Shown in pieces: positions 28,991 to 38,683 of a DNA stretch of 64,000 nt (its first letter is position 1; every line of letters begins with the position of its first letter). Position numbers and translations under genes: made by a program. Source of the stretch: GCA-2733415 sp965178655 (lineage in GTDB: Bacteria > Bacteroidota > Bacteroidia > Flavobacteriales > Flavobacteriaceae); contig OZ238266.1 of NCBI GenBank assembly GCA_965178655.1, positions 1,116,001-1,180,000 on the forward strand, read 5' to 3'. The notes under the pieces were generated by a model. That model was given only the letters and a program-made list of their open reading frames with translations. It did no database searches and was not told the DNA's origin.

Positions 28991-29908
28991 ATGACCTTAT
29001 TTAGACGACTATTCAGTATTATTAGCCTTAGTTTACTACTAAATTCTTGTTCTATTACAGTAATAGACGATGCGCATACTTATCCAGAATCTTTACAACA
29101 AACCATAACTTCTTATGATTTATGGTACGTGGCTATTAATGAAACTACAGGTAATGGCGAAGTGCCATTCTTACAACAAGCATTCACAGTATCTTTTAAA
29201 GGTGGTGTGCTATACGCCAATAATAACCTTGTTGGCATAGGTGCTACAGGCAACGGATTAGGTATTGATGTTGGCTATTACAATACCTTTAATACAACAC
29301 TAGAAGTTAGTCATGATATTTATGGCTATTGGGCAATGGAAGTATATCAGCATAGTCATCATAAAATTGAATTATATCACCCACCAACACATACATCGTA
29401 TTTTTTATATGGGTACCAACGCAATACATTTGATTATGATGGCGTTTTTTATGACAACCTACAATATTTTTTACAAGAATATGAGGCTTGGGAAAAAGTA
29501 GCAACTATTGGGGGAGCAGCAACCGACTTTGATGCTGAACATTTTATTAGATTTTTATCTGGCGGATATAACAATGCCTATAACAGCTCTCAAGACAACC
29601 CCGGAACACCTACAAATGCATTGTACTGGGACTACTCCGGAACCTATAGCGTTGCTAACTTTAATAATACCAACTATGTAAAAGCCTTGTTTTTACACTA
29701 TGATTATTTTGCAGATGAATACTTTGAACTGCGTATTATTACCGATAGCGAAATAGAACTATTCCATCCTATATCAGGAACGATTTATAGATTTGTTGGA
29801 AGGCAATTTATTCAGTTCTTAAAAAGCGACACTGGTGCGCTTAGTTCTAAAAAACGCGTAAAAACAATAGTTTCTACACTTAATATTGCTGCAAGTAATA
29901 AAAAATGA
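28991..29908 (+). CDS. Uncharacterised lipoprotein
   Basis: 305 residues with lipobox L-L-N-S-C at about residues 16-20. The rest is rich in aromatic beta-strand segments (D-L-W-Y-V-A-I-N, G-Y-W-A-M-E-V-Y, A-L-Y-W-D-Y-S-G-T-Y) with two similar halves ending in I-E-L-Y-H-P and I-E-L-F-H-P. This suggests a duplicated lipocalin-like or calycin-like beta domain (inference). No catalytic motif recognised. Monocistronic. Confidence 0.75.
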   Translation: MTLFRRLFSIISLSLLLNSCSITVIDDAHTYPESLQQTITSYDLWYVAINETTGNGEVPFLQQAFTVSFKGGVLYANNNLVGIGATGNGLGIDVGYYNTFNTTLEVSHDIYGYWAMEVYQHSHHKIELYHPPTHTSYFLYGYQRNTFDYDGVFYDNLQYFLQEYEAWEKVATIGGAATDFDAEHFIRFLSGGYNNAYNSSQDNPGTPTNALYWDYSGTYSVANFNNTNYVKALFLHYDYFADEYFELRIITDSEIELFHPISGTIYRFVGRQFIQFLKSDTGALSSKKRVKTIVSTLNIAASNKK

Positions 29909-29944
29909 GTTGATAAATAACCACAAGTTCTTTTAGGAGTACTG

Positions 29945-29952
29945 TATATTTG
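29945..29952 (+). promoter_or_regulatory. -7 box immediately ahead of the dus gene
   Basis: TATATTTG ends only 4 bases before the ATG at 29957. With the usual 5-8 base gap to +1, the transcript would start at or inside the start codon, implying a leaderless mRNA, or the box is fortuitous. Confidence 0.35.
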
Positions 29953-29956
29953 CAGC

Positions 29957-30910
29957 ATGAGCCACACTTTATTGTCATCTCCTTTACAAGGGTTTACTGA
30001 TTTTAGATTCCGAAATGCTTTTCATAAATTTTTTGGAGGAATTGATACTTTCTACGCACCATATATTAGATTAAACGGAAAGTTAGTTATTAAAAAATCT
30101 TACGAGCGTGACTTGTTAATCGAAAATAATTCGGTGCCCGAATTAATTCCGCAAGTGATGACCAATAGTGCTGAAGAGTTTTTATTTGTAGCCAATTATG
30201 TACAGCAATTGGGCTACTCTGAATTGAATTGGAATTTAGGCTGTCCGTACCCTATGGTGACCAAACGAGGCATGGGGTCGGGACTTATTTGTAACCCTGA
30301 CAAGATTAATACTATCTTAGATCGCGTACATACCGAAACTAATATTACCGTATCTATGAAAATGAGAATGGGGTATGAACACAGCAGCGAAATACTAGAT
30401 GTTTTTCCTGTTTTAGAGAAGTATCCTATAAAAAATATTGCCATTCATGCCAGAATTGGAAAGCAACTCTATAAAGGAGGCGTAGATCTCGAAGCTTTTG
30501 AGCGTTGTATTAATGCTACAAATCAACTTTTATACTACAATGGTGATATTACCTCTGTTGAAAAATTTAAAACCCTACAACAACAATTCCCAAGCATAAA
30601 TCACTGGATGATTGGACGCGGACTTATTGCCGATCCTTTTTTACCTAGTATGATACAAAATAATACCACAGTATATCCTGAAAATCGCTTAGCTACCTTT
30701 AGTGAATTTCATGATACTATCTACCAAGAATACGATGCTGCACTATCTGGGCCAACACCTATTAAAATGAAGATGTTAGGGTTTTGGGAGTATTTTTCGC
30801 AATCTTTTCATGACCCAAGAAAAACATTGAAAAAAATTAAAAAAGCCCAAAATAGCACCGCTTACAAATCTGCTGTTTCTGAAATTTTAAAGGCTGAAAG
30901 GAGTTTCTAG
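29957..30910 (+). CDS. dus: tRNA-dihydrouridine synthase
   Basis: 317 residues, FMN-dependent TIM barrel. N-terminal L-S-S-P-L-Q-G-F-T-D substitutes for the usual APM-TD, and N-L-G-C-P (with the catalytic Cys) is followed by K-R-G-M-G-S-G-L. K-M-R-M-G and the GRGLIADPFLP flavin-binding motif are present. DusC-like in length; the position modified is not deducible. Confidence 0.92.
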   Translation: MSHTLLSSPLQGFTDFRFRNAFHKFFGGIDTFYAPYIRLNGKLVIKKSYERDLLIENNSVPELIPQVMTNSAEEFLFVANYVQQLGYSELNWNLGCPYPMVTKRGMGSGLICNPDKINTILDRVHTETNITVSMKMRMGYEHSSEILDVFPVLEKYPIKNIAIHARIGKQLYKGGVDLEAFERCINATNQLLYYNGDITSVEKFKTLQQQFPSINHWMIGRGLIADPFLPSMIQNNTTVYPENRLATFSEFHDTIYQEYDAALSGPTPIKMKMLGFWEYFSQSFHDPRKTLKKIKKAQNSTAYKSAVSEILKAERSF

Positions 30911-30954
30911 GCAAAAGAATCAAGAGACTCAAAATCAAGACTGAACACTAAACG

Positions 30955-32592
30955 CTATTTCTGTAAATCAATTTCTTTTAAGTTTTCTATTCTATTACGC
31001 ACTAAAAATGCATCTATAGTTTCAAAATGTTCTATAACACGTTTGTCTTTAAACTCAAATACTTTTTGAGACAATCCTTCTAAAAATGCCCTGTCATGAG
31101 ATACTAAAATTAGTGTGCCGTCAAAATCTAACAAGGCTTCTTTTAATACCTCTTTAGACTTTAGATCTAAGTGGTTTGTTGGCTCATCTAAAATTAACAC
31201 ATTTACAGGCTCTAATAGTAACTTAACCATGGCTAATCGGGTTTTTTCTCCCCCAGATAGATTGGCTACTTTTTTATCAATATCATCGCCACCAAACATA
31301 AAACGACCAAGAATATTTTTAATATTTGTACGCACATCTCCCTCTGCTACATCATCAACAGTTTGAAATACGGTACGAGTTTCATCTAATAACGCTGCTT
31401 GGTTTTGTGCAAAATATCCCACTTTAGCATTGTGTCCTAAATCGCATTTTCCATCATACTCAATCTGACCCATTATAGCCTTAATCATTGTCGATTTCCC
31501 TTCACCGTTTCTTCCTACAAAAGATACTTTTTCGCCACGTTTAATAGACATATTAGCGCCTGAAAACACCACATGATCTCCGTATGATTTTGATAAGTTT
31601 TCTGCAATTACGGGATAATCACCCGAGCGTATTGCCTTTGGAAAACGTAACCTTAATGCCGACTTATCAACTTCATCAATTTCTATTATTTCTAATTTTT
31701 CTAGCATTCGTTCGCGAGAAGACACTTGGTTTGTTTTAGAAAATGTGCCCTTAAACCGTTCAATGAATGCTTTATTATCGGCTATAAATTTTTGTTGTTC
31801 TTGATAGGCTTTTACCTGATGTGCCATACGCTCTTTACGCAGCTGTAAATAGTGACTATAGTTGGCTTTATAGTCGTATATTTTACCCATAGTAACCTCA
31901 ATAGTTCTGTTGGTAATGTTGTCAATAAACGCTTTATCGTGAGATATTACCACAACGGCTTTTGCTTTATTTAATAAAAAATCTTCTAGCCAAATAACCG
32001 ATTCAATATCTACGTGATTTGTAGGTTCATCTAACAAAATTAAGTCAGGTTTTTGTAATAATATCTTTGCCAATTCAATTCGCATACGCCAACCGCCACT
32101 AAATTCACTTGTAGCACGATTAAAGTCGGTTTGTTTAAAACCTAATCCTTTTAAAGCCTTTTCTACTTCAGCCTCATAATTAATGTCTTCAAGTGCATAA
32201 AAAACCTCTCCAAGCGTCGATACTTTTTCAATGATTTTCATGTATTCTTCAGACTCGTAATCGGTACGTGTCTCAAGTGCTTTGTTTAACAATTCCATTT
32301 CATCACGCATATCAAATATATGCTGAAATGCTTTGGCGGTTTCTTCAAATACAGTGCAATCATCATCTGTAAGTAAATGCTGAGGCAAATAAGCTATTAC
32401 TGCATCTTTAGGGTGACGTACGTGTCCGCGTGTAGCCTGCTGTACTCCTGCAATAATTTTCATCATGGTAGATTTTCCGGCACCATTTTTACCCATTAAG
32501 GCAATTTTATCATTCTCATTTATTACAAAAGACACGTCACTAAATAAACTGTGTCCGCTAAATTCTACTGCTAAACTATCTACTGAAATCAT
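30955..32592 (-). CDS. ABC-F ATPase
   Basis: 545 residues, two ATP-binding domains and no TM segments. First domain: Walker A G-K-N-G-A-G-K-S-T, S-G-G-W-R-M-R and D-E-P-T-N-H; linker of about 80 residues rich in K/E; second: G-R-N-G-E-G-K-S-T, LSGGEKTRLAM, D-E-P-T-N-H-L-D. Acts on the ribosome E site; EttA/Uup-type housekeeping role is more likely than antibiotic resistance, but cannot be fixed by sequence. Confidence 0.93.
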   Translation of the reverse strand: MISVDSLAVEFSGHSLFSDVSFVINENDKIALMGKNGAGKSTMMKIIAGVQQATRGHVRHPKDAVIAYLPQHLLTDDDCTVFEETAKAFQHIFDMRDEMELLNKALETRTDYESEEYMKIIEKVSTLGEVFYALEDINYEAEVEKALKGLGFKQTDFNRATSEFSGGWRMRIELAKILLQKPDLILLDEPTNHVDIESVIWLEDFLLNKAKAVVVISHDKAFIDNITNRTIEVTMGKIYDYKANYSHYLQLRKERMAHQVKAYQEQQKFIADNKAFIERFKGTFSKTNQVSSRERMLEKLEIIEIDEVDKSALRLRFPKAIRSGDYPVIAENLSKSYGDHVVFSGANMSIKRGEKVSFVGRNGEGKSTMIKAIMGQIEYDGKCDLGHNAKVGYFAQNQAALLDETRTVFQTVDDVAEGDVRTNIKNILGRFMFGGDDIDKKVANLSGGEKTRLAMVKLLLEPVNVLILDEPTNHLDLKSKEVLKEALLDFDGTLILVSHDRAFLEGLSQKVFEFKDKRVIEHFETIDAFLVRNRIENLKEIDLQK

Positions 32593-32693
32593 ATTATTAT
32601 TTTAAAAAAGACAAAACTAAAAAATTATAAGAAACTCACTACTTAAAACATGAGTTCGTTATCTCTTAGGTCTAAATACCCGTTTAAAAAATG

Positions 32694-32701
32694 TATTTTT
32701 G
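32694..32701 (+). promoter_or_regulatory. -7 box ahead of phnA
   Basis: TATTTTTG fits TAnnnTTTG; 26 bases before the ATG at 32728. No clear -33 element. Confidence 0.35.
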
Positions 32702-32727
32702 CTAACATATCATTATAAAAAATCATT

Positions 32728-33333
32728 ATGAGCGTTGTAGAAAAAAAATTGCATACCCGTAGTAATTCCAATTGTGAATTATGTACTGCTGCCAATAATC
32801 TAACTGTATATACAATACCGCCTGCATCTGACAAAAGATCTGAGTTAGATAATAGCATTTTAGTTTGTGGTACTTGTTCTACACAAATAGAAATTCCTGA
32901 AAAAATGGATTCTAACCATTGGCGTTGTTTAAACGATAGTATGTGGAGTGAAACACAGGCTGTACAAATTATGGCTTGGCGATTATTACACCGTTTAAAA
33001 AAGTTTGGATGGAGTCAGGATATGCTAGACATGATGTATTTAGATGAAGATGCTTTAGCGTGGGCAAATGAAATGGGTGATGGTGATGAAGAAGACGAGA
33101 ATAAAATTGTACATAAAGATGTTAATGGAAACATCTTAAACGATGGCGATTCTGTTGTTCTAATAAAAGATTTAGTCGTAAAAGGAGCTAATTTTACCGC
33201 AAAACGAGGGGCGCCTGTACATCGTATTTCTTTGGTTTGGGATAATGAAAATCAAATAGAAGGAAGAGTAGACGGACAACATATTGTTATTTTAACGCAA
33301 TATGTTAAGAAAACTAAAGAGGGCGGACAATAG
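32728..33333 (+). CDS. phnA: PhnA-domain zinc-ribbon protein
   Basis: 201 residues. N-terminal zinc ribbon with C-E-L-C and C-G-T-C, and C-terminal PhnA domain (V-H-K-D-V-N-G-N-I-L-N-D-G-D-S-V, KDLVVKGA, IEGRVDGQ). Despite its name in E. coli, a direct phosphonate role is not supported and no phn genes are near. truA follows after 14 bases. Confidence 0.9.
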   Translation: MSVVEKKLHTRSNSNCELCTAANNLTVYTIPPASDKRSELDNSILVCGTCSTQIEIPEKMDSNHWRCLNDSMWSETQAVQIMAWRLLHRLKKFGWSQDMLDMMYLDEDALAWANEMGDGDEEDENKIVHKDVNGNILNDGDSVVLIKDLVVKGANFTAKRGAPVHRISLVWDNENQIEGRVDGQHIVILTQYVKKTKEGGQ

Positions 33334-33347
33334 CACATCATTTTAAG

Positions 33348-34142
33348 ATGAGGTATTTTTTACATATTGGATATCATGGCGAACATTATCACGGGTGGCA
33401 AAGACAGCCTAATGCGATAACTGTTCAAGGTGTTATTGAAGAAAAATTATTGGCTATCTTTAAAACCAATATTACAGTTTTTGGCTGCGGACGTACCGAT
33501 GCTGGAGTACACGCTAGTCAATACATGCTTCATATCACTATTGAAGATGATTTTAATTTTGATTTAAAATTCAGGTTAAATCATCACCTCCCAAATGACA
33601 TTGTGGTATATGATATTATTCCTGTAGAAGAACAGCAACACACCAGATATGACGCAAGTTCACGTACTTACGATTATTTTATTCATTTATACAAAGACCC
33701 CGTTTTAGAAAAATATAGCGCATATTACGATTTGAAAAATCTAGATATTGTGGCTATGAGAAACGCTGTGGCGCTTATTCCTTTATACGATAACTTTGAG
33801 GCTGTCTGTAAGCAACCTCATTTGCACAATCATACTATTTGCTATGTTAGTCAGGCAACATTGTATACCGATGTTACAGCGCAACGCATACGTTTTTCAA
33901 TTACTGCAAATAGGTTTTTACGAGGGATGATTCGTTTATTGGTTGGCTTTTTATTAAAAGTAGGCACCGGAGAATTATCTATTGAAACCTTTAAAAAAAT
34001 ACTTTCAGAGCAATATAATGTTGCCGATAAAAAGCCTGCTTTTGCAAATGGTTTATATCTATCTGAGGTTACTTATCCTTATCTCAGTGTAACAAAACCT
34101 ACGGATATTGTAAGTTTTTTAAAAAAAGACTTACACGTTTAG
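33348..34142 (+). CDS. truA: tRNA pseudouridine synthase A
   Basis: 264 residues. Modifies positions 38-40 of the anticodon stem. Catalytic Asp in GCGRTDAGVHA, and R-Y-D-A-S-S-R-T-Y-D-Y and F-L-R-G-M-I-R motifs. Likely co-transcribed with phnA and ended by the palindromic terminator just after it. Confidence 0.94.
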   Translation: MRYFLHIGYHGEHYHGWQRQPNAITVQGVIEEKLLAIFKTNITVFGCGRTDAGVHASQYMLHITIEDDFNFDLKFRLNHHLPNDIVVYDIIPVEEQQHTRYDASSRTYDYFIHLYKDPVLEKYSAYYDLKNLDIVAMRNAVALIPLYDNFEAVCKQPHLHNHTICYVSQATLYTDVTAQRIRFSITANRFLRGMIRLLVGFLLKVGTGELSIETFKKILSEQYNVADKKPAFANGLYLSEVTYPYLSVTKPTDIVSFLKKDLHV

Positions 34143-34150
34143 TTTAATCA

Positions 34151-34183
34151 AAAAAGGGTTCAACATATGTTGAACCCTTTTTT
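34151..34183 (+). terminator. Bidirectional intrinsic terminator
   Basis: Near-perfect palindrome: AAAAAGGGTTCAACA, then TGTTGAACCCTTTTTT. It serves truA on the plus strand and, by symmetry, the convergent dehydrogenase gene on the minus strand. Confidence 0.92.
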
Positions 34184-34220
34184 GATAATTATTTTGTTTT
34201 GCTAGGCTATCGCCCTGTGA

Positions 34221-35774
34221 TTAAAGGTCAAACTTAATTCCTTGTGCTAATGGTAGCTCATCAGAATAGTTTACTGTGTTGGTTTGACGACGCATATATA
34301 CTTTCCATGCATCAGATCCAGACTCACGTCCACCACCAGTTTCTTTTTCTCCTCCAAAAGCACCACCAATTTCAGCACCAGAAGTTCCGATGTTTACGTT
34401 AGCAATACCACAATCAGATCCTGCAAACGATAAGAACTTTTCAGCTTCTTTCATTTCATTAGTCATAATTGCTGATGATAATCCTTGTGCAACACCATTT
34501 TGAACATCAATTGCATTTTCTACCTCACCTGAGTATTTCATTAGGTATAAAATTGGTGCAAAAGTTTCATGTTGTACAATTTCGAAGTGGTTTTCTGCTT
34601 CAATAATAGCAGGTTTTACGTAACATCCGCTTTCGTAACCTTCTCCTTTTAAAACACCACCATCAACTAATACGTTACCACCTTCAGCTTTTGCTTTTTC
34701 AATAGCTGCTAAGTAAGTATTTACTGCGTCATGATCAATTAATGGCCCGATGTGGTTATTTTCATCTAATGGATTACCAATAGTTAATTGTCCGTAAGCA
34801 CCAACAATTGCATCTTTTACTTTATTATAAACTGATTCGTGTATAATTAATCTACGAGTAGAAGTACAACGTTGTCCTGCAGTTCCTACAGCACCAAATA
34901 CAGCACCAGGAACAACTACTTTTAAGTCGGCTGTTGGTGTAATAATTATAGCGTTGTTTCCTCCTAATTCTAATAATGATTTACCAAAACGTTCTGCTAC
35001 AGTAGCACCAACAATACGTCCCATACGTGTAGATCCTGTTGCAGATACTAATGGAATTCTTGCATCAGTAGTCATGAACTCCCCTACTTTATAATCTCCA
35101 TTAATAATACATGAAATACCTTCTGGAAGGTTATTTTCTTTTAAAATGTCTGCAATAATATTCTGACAAGCTACTGAACATAAAGGTGCTTTTTCAGAAC
35201 CTTTCCAAACACAAACATCACCACAAATCCATGCTAATGCTGTATTCCAAGCCCAAACAGCTACTGGAAAGTTAAATGCTGAAATGATTCCAACAACACC
35301 AATTGAATGCCATTGCTCTCTCATTACGTGTCCTGGACGTTCTGAAGGAATTGTTTGTCCGTTTAACTGACGTGATAATCCTACTGCAAAATCACAAATG
35401 TCAATCATTTCTTGAACTTCTCCGTATCCTTCTTGTAAAGATTTACCCATTTCATAAGACACTAATTTACCTAAAGGCTCCTTTAAATCTCTTAATTTGT
35501 TACCAAACTGACGTACAATTTCTCCTCTTTGTGGCGCAGGCATTGCTCTAAATGTTTTAAAAGCACCAGTTGCTGCTTCCATAACTTTTTCATAATCTGC
35601 TTTGGTAGTTGTTTTTACTTTACCGATTAATTGTCCGTCTACTGGAGAATATGATTCAATAATCTCTCCGCTTGAAAAATTATTAGACCCTGTTGAAGTT
35701 CCATCATTTACAGCTGTTAACCCTAATTGAGCTAATGCTTTATCCATTCCAAATTCTTGTGCTATTGTTGCCAT
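34221..35774 (-). CDS. amaB: ALDH7-type aldehyde dehydrogenase (aminoadipate-semialdehyde type)
   Basis: About 517 residues from ATG 35774; an upstream in-frame ATG at 35816 adds 14 residues that look like leader. NAD-binding S-A-T-G-S-T-R-M-G, catalytic Glu in L-E-L-G-G-N-N-A and Cys in GTAGQRCTSTRRL. The antiquitin-like features suggest oxidation of alpha-aminoadipate semialdehyde in lysine degradation. Monocistronic between two terminators. Substrate assignment is from family resemblance. Confidence 0.88.
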   Translation of the reverse strand: MATIAQEFGMDKALAQLGLTAVNDGTSTGSNNFSSGEIIESYSPVDGQLIGKVKTTTKADYEKVMEAATGAFKTFRAMPAPQRGEIVRQFGNKLRDLKEPLGKLVSYEMGKSLQEGYGEVQEMIDICDFAVGLSRQLNGQTIPSERPGHVMREQWHSIGVVGIISAFNFPVAVWAWNTALAWICGDVCVWKGSEKAPLCSVACQNIIADILKENNLPEGISCIINGDYKVGEFMTTDARIPLVSATGSTRMGRIVGATVAERFGKSLLELGGNNAIIITPTADLKVVVPGAVFGAVGTAGQRCTSTRRLIIHESVYNKVKDAIVGAYGQLTIGNPLDENNHIGPLIDHDAVNTYLAAIEKAKAEGGNVLVDGGVLKGEGYESGCYVKPAIIEAENHFEIVQHETFAPILYLMKYSGEVENAIDVQNGVAQGLSSAIMTNEMKEAEKFLSFAGSDCGIANVNIGTSGAEIGGAFGGEKETGGGRESGSDAWKVYMRRQTNTVNYSDELPLAQGIKFDL

Positions 35775-35892
35775 ATTTATTTGTATTGTATATTTATTAT
35801 CTAATTGAGATTGCAAAAATACGATTATTTTTTGAGTTTTATATCCCTAAATCCACAATGGGTTTTTATAGAGGTTAAAAATTAATTTACGC

Positions 35893-35925
35893 ATAAAAAA
35901 ACCCACTAAAAAGTGGGTTTTGTGT
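35893..35925 (-). terminator. Hairpin with A/T tracts in the dehydrogenase-atpG gap
   Basis: Stem AAACCCACT (35899-35907), 4-base A loop, AGTGGGTTT (35912-35920). Both flanks are A/T-rich, so it can end the minus-strand atp operon. Confidence 0.75.
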
Positions 35926-35944
35926 TTGTTTGTATGTTGGGGTT

Positions 35945-35998
35945 TTTAGATGCTTCGACACATTTCGACAAGCTCAATGTAAAAGCTCAGCATGACAA
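35945..35998. repeat. Short dispersed-repeat-like sequence
   Basis: Contains GATGCTTCGACACATTTCG and CGACAAGCTCAATG, then AGCTCAGCATGACA. The TTCGACAAGCTCAGCATGACA theme recurs widely in intergenic DNA of Flavobacteriia. This copy appears rearranged or interrupted. It lies in the 292-base gap before the atpG 3' end. Confidence 0.5.
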
Positions 35999-36007
35999 AT
36001 CTAGTCT

Positions 36008-36099
36008 TAATTGTTCAGTGCTTCCGCTTCTTTTTTGAACATTTGGCTTCGCCTAATTGTTCAGTGCTTCCGCTTCTTTTTTGAACATTTGGCTTCGCT
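36008..36099. repeat. Tandem 46-bp repeat derived from the atpG 3' end
   Basis: Two copies (36008-36053 and 36054-36099). On the minus strand each reads GAAGCGGAAGCACTGAACAA then TTA, nearly the same as the last codons and stop of atpG just upstream on that strand. A third partial copy is the real atpG end at 36108-36130. Confidence 0.85.
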
Positions 36100-36108
36100 A
36101 TGCTTCGC

Positions 36109-36969
36109 CTAATTGTTTAGCGCTTCCGCTCCACCAACAATTTCTAAAATTTCGTTAGTAATTGCTGCTTGACGGGCCTTGTTATACGTTAGCTTTAAGG
36201 CATCACGTAATTCGGTTGCATTATCTGTTGCTTTATGCATTGCTGTCATACGTGCGCCATGCTCTGATGCAAATGAATCACGAATAGCTTTATACAATTG
36301 AGTTTTTAATGACTTTGGAATTAATGTTTCTACAATCTCTTCTTTTGAAGGCTCAAAAACATATTCTGCATTAACATCAGCTGTTTCACTTTCAGATACA
36401 ATTGGCAAAAATTGCTCTGTCATGATAATCTGCGTTGCTGCATTCTTAAATTTGTTATAAACCAACTCTACTTTATCGTAAGAACCGTTTTCAAAAGCAG
36501 TCATTATTGTTTCTGCAATAGCAGCTACATTATCAAATGTAAGTGTATCGTAAACATCGCTTTCGTTTGATAAAATCGTTGCTTTTTTACTTAAAAGATC
36601 ATGTCCTTTTTTACCAATAGTTAAAAAGTCTACTTTTTTAGTACTGTATACATTATCAATTAAATTATTTGATTGCTTAATAATGTTTGAGTTAAAAGCA
36701 CCACACAAACCTCTGTTTGATGTAATTGCAACAACTAATACTTTGTTTACTTCTCTTTCCGTTGCATATACACTTCCGCTGTCTGCATCAAGTGTTGCAC
36801 TTAAGTCTTGTAATAATGCGGTAAGTTTGTCTGCGTAAGGACGCATTGCCGTAATAGCATCTTGTGCTTTCTTTAACTTTGCCGCCGACACCATTTTCAT
36901 GGCACTGGTAATCTGCATCGTTGAAGATATCGATGAAATTCTATTACGTATTTCTTTTAAGTTTGCCAT
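36109..36969 (-). CDS. atpG: ATP synthase gamma subunit
   Basis: 286 residues; central rotor shaft of F1. N-terminal K-E-I-R-N-R-I-S-S-I-S-S-T-M-Q-I-T-S-A-M-K-M-V-S and C-terminal L-T-Y-N-K-A-R-Q-A-A-I-T-N-E-I are family hallmarks; T-S-N-R-G-L-C-G-A is in the middle. Last gene of the atp operon. Its final codons are reiterated downstream (tandem repeat). Confidence 0.97.
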   Translation of the reverse strand: MANLKEIRNRISSISSTMQITSAMKMVSAAKLKKAQDAITAMRPYADKLTALLQDLSATLDADSGSVYATEREVNKVLVVAITSNRGLCGAFNSNIIKQSNNLIDNVYSTKKVDFLTIGKKGHDLLSKKATILSNESDVYDTLTFDNVAAIAETIMTAFENGSYDKVELVYNKFKNAATQIIMTEQFLPIVSESETADVNAEYVFEPSKEEIVETLIPKSLKTQLYKAIRDSFASEHGARMTAMHKATDNATELRDALKLTYNKARQAAITNEILEIVGGAEALNN

Positions 36970-37052
36970 TGTTTTTAGTATTGAGTAATTAGTCTTTAGT
37001 AGTTTGCACTACTAGAGTAACACTTTACTGTAATAATAAACTTTGAAAACCG

Positions 37053-37081
37053 CCTTCTGTTAAACATAGTCTAACAGAAGG
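37053..37081 (-). other. Intercistronic hairpin between atpA and atpG
   Basis: Perfect 10-bp stem CCTTCTGTTA (37053-37062) and TAACAGAAGG (37072-37081). Only a weak T stretch on the minus strand, so more likely an mRNA-stabilising or partial-termination element than a full terminator. Confidence 0.6.
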
Positions 37082-37093
37082 AGCTTCACTATA

Positions 37094-38671
37094 TTAGTTA
37101 TATTTAGCAGATAAATCTTTTGCTACTGCTGCTAAAGTAGCAGTAACCTCATCTGTTAATTTTCCTTTCTTTAATAAATCAAGTACATCTCTGTGCTTAG
37201 CGTTTAAGAATTCAATGAAATCGCTTTCAAATTCCTTTACTTTATTAACAGGCACTGCGCTTAATAAGTTTCTAGAACCTGCATAAATAATCGCTACTTG
37301 GTCTTCAACCGTAAATGGATCATTTTGTGCTTGCTTTAAAATCTCTACGTTACGCTTTCCTTTATTAATGACGTTTAATGTAGCAGTATCCAAATCAGAA
37401 CCAAACTTAGCAAACGCTTCCAATTCACGGAATTGTGCTTGATCTAATTTTAATGTTCCAGATACTTTTTTCATTGATTTAATCTGTGCATTTCCTCCTA
37501 CACGAGATACCGAAATACCTACGTTAATTGCCGGACGAACTCCTGAGTTAAATAAATCTCCATCTAAGAAAATTTGTCCATCAGTAATTGAAATTACGTT
37601 TGTAGGGATATATGCTGATACATCTCCTGCTTGTGTTTCAATAATTGGTAATGCTGTTAATGACCCGCCACCTTTTACTTTGTCTTTTAAAGATGCTGGT
37701 AAGTCGTTCATTGTTTTAGCAATAGCATCATCATTAATAACTTTTGCTGCACGTTCTAATAAACGAGAGTGTAAGAAGAATACATCTCCAGGGTATGCCT
37801 CACGTCCCGGTGGTCTTCTTAACAATAAAGACACCTCACGGTATGCTACTGCTTGTTTAGATAAATCATCATAAATAATTAATGCTGGTCTACCTGTATC
37901 TCTAAAGTATTCTCCAATAGATGCTCCTGTAAATGGTGCATATACCTGCATTGCTGCTGGATCTGATGCGTTAGCTGCTACAATTGTAGTGTATGCTAAT
38001 GCGCCTTTTTCTTCTAATGTTTTTGCGATGTTTGCTACTGTAGAAGCTTTCTGCCCTATGGCAACATAGATACAGTAAACTGGTTCTCCAGCATCGTAAA
38101 ATTCTTTTTGGTTTAGTATTGTATCAATACAAACTGTTGTTTTTCCGGTTTGTCTATCTCCAATTACTAATTCACGCTGTCCTCTACCAACTGGTATCAT
38201 TGCATCAATTGCCTTGATTCCTGTTTGTAATGGCTCTGTTACAGGCTCTCTAAAAATTACTCCTGGTGCTTTACGCTCCAAAGGCATTTCAAAAGTTTCT
38301 CCTTGTATTGGTCCTTTACCGTCAATTGGTTGTCCTAGTGTGTTTACAACACGTCCTACAACACCTTCTCCTACGTTTACAGAAGCAATACGTTGTGTTC
38401 TTTTTACAACAGTTCCTTCAACGACACCTGAAGCACTTCCTAAAAGTACAACTCCTACGTTGTCTTCTTCTAGGTTTAATACAATTCCTTCAAGTCCTCC
38501 GTCGAATTCTACTAATTCTCCGTATTGAACATTAGATAATCCAAATACACGTGCAATACCATCTCCTACTTGAAGTACTGTTCCTACTTCGTCTAATGAA
38601 GCAGATGCTTCAAAACCAGATAATTGCTTTTTGATAATTGCCGATACTTCAGCAGGTTTAACTTCAGCCAT
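37094..38671 (-). CDS. atpA: ATP synthase alpha subunit
   Basis: 525 residues. Non-catalytic nucleotide-binding F1 subunit. Walker A G-D-R-Q-T-G-K-T, the K-A-I-D-A-M-I-P-V-G-R-G-Q-R motif, and the ATP synthase alpha/beta signature P-A-I-N-V-G-I-S-V-S. 12 bases after atpH. The beta and epsilon genes are not here; in Bacteroidota they lie elsewhere, as seems the case. Confidence 0.98.
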   Translation of the reverse strand: MAEVKPAEVSAIIKKQLSGFEASASLDEVGTVLQVGDGIARVFGLSNVQYGELVEFDGGLEGIVLNLEEDNVGVVLLGSASGVVEGTVVKRTQRIASVNVGEGVVGRVVNTLGQPIDGKGPIQGETFEMPLERKAPGVIFREPVTEPLQTGIKAIDAMIPVGRGQRELVIGDRQTGKTTVCIDTILNQKEFYDAGEPVYCIYVAIGQKASTVANIAKTLEEKGALAYTTIVAANASDPAAMQVYAPFTGASIGEYFRDTGRPALIIYDDLSKQAVAYREVSLLLRRPPGREAYPGDVFFLHSRLLERAAKVINDDAIAKTMNDLPASLKDKVKGGGSLTALPIIETQAGDVSAYIPTNVISITDGQIFLDGDLFNSGVRPAINVGISVSRVGGNAQIKSMKKVSGTLKLDQAQFRELEAFAKFGSDLDTATLNVINKGKRNVEILKQAQNDPFTVEDQVAIIYAGSRNLLSAVPVNKVKEFESDFIEFLNAKHRDVLDLLKKGKLTDEVTATLAAVAKDLSAKYN

Positions 38672-38683
38672 TTTTATTACTTA

